DNA of 64,000 nt from Strigamia acuminata (Eukaryota; Arthropoda; Chilopoda; Geophilomorpha; Linotaeniidae), in assembly GCA_949358305.1 (NCBI GenBank), contig OX442323.1, positions 5,704,001-5,768,000 on the forward strand. Reading direction: 5' to 3'. The position numbers were made by a program, and so were the translations under genes. Under the pieces are notes generated by a model. The model saw only the letters and a program-made list of their open reading frames with translations, searched no databases and was not told the DNA's origin. Positions 62,801-64,000 of the stretch are shown here, in pieces; the stretch's first letter is position 1; each line of letters opens with the position of its first letter.

Positions 62801-63069
62801 TAGTGCCACAAAGACAGTTAAAAAGTAGGCGTAGGAGAAGAAGAATGAGAAGGAAGTTGGAAATAGTTGACATTAACACCACTGAAGAAATGCTGACAAT
62901 ACCTGTCGTAGTGAACAATTTAGAAGTCAAAGGTGTATTGGATTCAGGTGGATATAGAAATATTATAAGTGAGGAACTGGCTGATAGATTGCAACTGTCA
63001 CGTCGGCTTTGCCCTTATATCACACAGCGCTTGGTCCCACCCCGCCTTTCCAAATTCATAGAGATATAA
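62797..63069 (+). pseudogene. Truncated pol (protease start) of the gypsy element
   Basis: This is read in the -1 frame after gag. A basic stretch (several Arg in a row near 62825-62855) leads into a retropepsin-like domain: LTIPVVVNNLEVKGVLDSGG, where the Asp at 62941-62943 is the expected catalytic residue. The motif is DSGG rather than the usual DSGA or DTGA. Genuine pol sequence ends at 63020. The last 16 codons, to a stop at 63069, are read from the truncated 3' LTR. Most of the protease and all later pol domains are missing. Confidence 0.85.
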
Positions 63070-63291
63070 TTTGATTATCATTCTTGCTTTCTTGCTTTAT
63101 GTTTATGTAAAATAAAGGATTATGTTTATCATTTGATTTTGTTAGGTTTGTAATAAGTCCCATAGAATAAAAGAGATTTATTTAAATGATAAATCAGTTC
63201 TCTCAATCATTTCACCTAAAGGATTTCAAGGTCTTTGCTAAATTAATTAGCATTTGTTATGTGTGTGGATCACCCCAACCCACACGTAACA
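63021..63291 (+). repeat. Truncated 3' LTR of the gypsy element (271 bp)
   Basis: It equals the last 271 bases of the 5' LTR and lacks the first 273. It keeps the TATA-like motif, the AATAAA signal (63111-63116) and the CGTAACA end. Confidence 0.92.
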
Positions 63292-63379
63292 ATATACACA
63301 TATTGCAATATTAAAATTATAATATCGCATTTGCACATCGCAATTAAATAATCGCAAACAATATAACGCATACTAGGGC

Positions 63380-63393
63380 GCGCCCCCTGGCGG
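63380..63393 (-). promoter_or_regulatory. CTCF-like motif
   Basis: The minus strand reads CCGCCAGGGGGCGC, one base away from the CTCF core CCASYAGRKGGCRS and well conserved in its AGGGGGCGC half. It lies within the right part of the hAT-like MITE. Function is inferred from the motif only. Confidence 0.4.
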
Positions 63394-63595
63394 AACCTTC
63401 TTTAAAGTACTGAATTAACTTGGACAAGCCATAAATAACATCATTTATTTGTTATTCATACAATTTATATTTTACGTCATATCTTCGTAAAATTTGCAAT
63501 TATTATGCTTATGCAATTTTCAATATATTGCAATCATATCATATTCAAATTCACTCATCATATCGAAAAATAATCGCACAAGCCTAGTCTCTATC

Positions 63596-64000
63596 GATGG
63601 ATCTCAAATCCAAATCTAAATCTTTAGCTCGATCTTAACAGGTGACTTTTGACCCTACAAACGCTGCTAAAATTTCATTTCTCCAGCTTAAATCTATTCT
63701 CTGCACTTTTGGACCACCCAGTATATTTTAACGCAAACTCTTACATTTCTTTTTCTATTCCTAAAAACTTTACCCTCCCTTAGCAGTGTGACAAAAGATT
63801 TAGCTTATATATAGAAAAGCAGTTGTCCCCCTTCTGTCTTCCGAGTATTTGCGGTTGAAAAATTTTTCAATCTTCCCCGTGGGTGCTTCTGCCTTTCCCT
63901 CATCTCAACCTCCCTTTCTGCTCTTTCTCTCCCGAAGCTCCAATAAGCGCAGGCGTGTCGGACAAGTCTCAGCAATAAGAGAGAGTGAGGACGAGCAGGA
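63596..64000. other. Non-coding DNA, no gene seen
   Basis: A TATA-like TTATATATAG near 63803 is followed by C/T-rich sequence and a GC-richer end. This could be the edge of a promoter region continuing beyond the window, but nothing downstream is visible to test it. Confidence 0.25.

Larger units (their letters stand above)
60410..63291 (+). mobile_element. Ty3/gypsy LTR retrotransposon, deleted in pol and 3' LTR
   Basis: The 5' LTR (544 bases), primer site, long leader, gag and the beginning of pol are present. The sequence then jumps from inside the protease directly into the middle of the 3' LTR at 63020/63021. A 4-bp direct ATAT (60406-60409 and 63292-63295) marks the target duplication, and the outer ends TGTTACG and CGTAACA are inverse of each other. 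Reverse transcriptase, RNase H and integrase are lost. Normal reverse transcription would have given both LTRs the same length, so the deletion most likely happened after insertion. Confidence 0.9.
60375..63586. mobile_element. hAT-like MITE, split by the gypsy element
   Basis: The left end TAGGCCTGTGCAATGTTGCA at 60375 and an inverted right end (TAGGCTTGTGCGATTATTTT on the minus strand) at 63586 flank the gypsy insertion. Removing that insertion leaves about 325 bases. The TAGGCYTGTGC end resembles hAT elements, and the 8 bases outside each end agree at 5 of 8 positions, as for an aged 8-bp target duplication. This is moderately supported only. Confidence 0.45.

Noticed and set aside
63780-64000. 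Possible core promoter at the right edge
   Set aside because: Only a TATA-like string is visible. The downstream sequence is outside the window.

Overview
The window looks like AT-rich, non-coding nuclear DNA of an invertebrate animal, most likely an arthropod. Four things point this way: long A/T homopolymers and microsatellites, metazoan-type LTR retrotransposons and many small inverted-repeat DNA transposons, a Ty1/copia primer site that matches the insect form of initiator tRNA-Met, and no bacterial-style gene packing. I could not recognise one host protein-coding exon, rRNA gene or functional tRNA gene in 64 kb, so it is best read as a gene desert or very large intron(s) filled with mobile elements. 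The species cannot be named from the sequence.

Layout. 1-6.8 kb: unannotated AT-rich DNA with one 75-bp GC-rich hairpin and an old dispersed repeat. 6.8-7.8 kb: pogo/Tigger-like ends, a nested MITE, and a fossil of Ty1/copia reverse transcriptase on the minus strand. 8.9-9.9 kb: a 1.03-kb, almost perfect palindrome with a tRNA-Ser-derived Pol III unit in each arm. 13.2 kb: a 31-bp tandem repeat. 18.3-20.9 kb: a complete, very young Ty1/copia element (two identical 206-bp LTRs, 5-bp target duplication) whose single 642-codon ORF carries Gag, zinc knuckle and protease but no integrase core, reverse transcriptase or RNase H. 22.3 kb: a Harbinger-like MITE. 28.8-37.2 kb: several MITEs with related ends. 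38.5, 40.1 and 48.4-49.5 kb: three AT-rich arrays with A-tracts spaced about one DNA helical turn apart. 39.9 and 51.4 kb: two inverted copies of one pogo-like MITE family. 49.5 kb: another pogo-like MITE. 60.4-63.3 kb: a Ty3/gypsy element (544-bp 5' LTR, tRNA-Ala-type primer site, intact gag, canonical -1 frameshift heptamer, protease start) in which most of pol and half of the 3' LTR have been deleted. It sits inside an older hAT-like MITE.

The elements do not form a shared pathway. They are successive layers of parasites, and only the Ty1/copia element shows signs of very recent movement. Because it has no polymerase or integrase, it must have borrowed them from an autonomous relative elsewhere in the genome. 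The best candidates for something new are this Gag-protease-only element with its unusually long primer-binding complementarity, and the large foldback palindrome with convergent tRNA-derived promoters.
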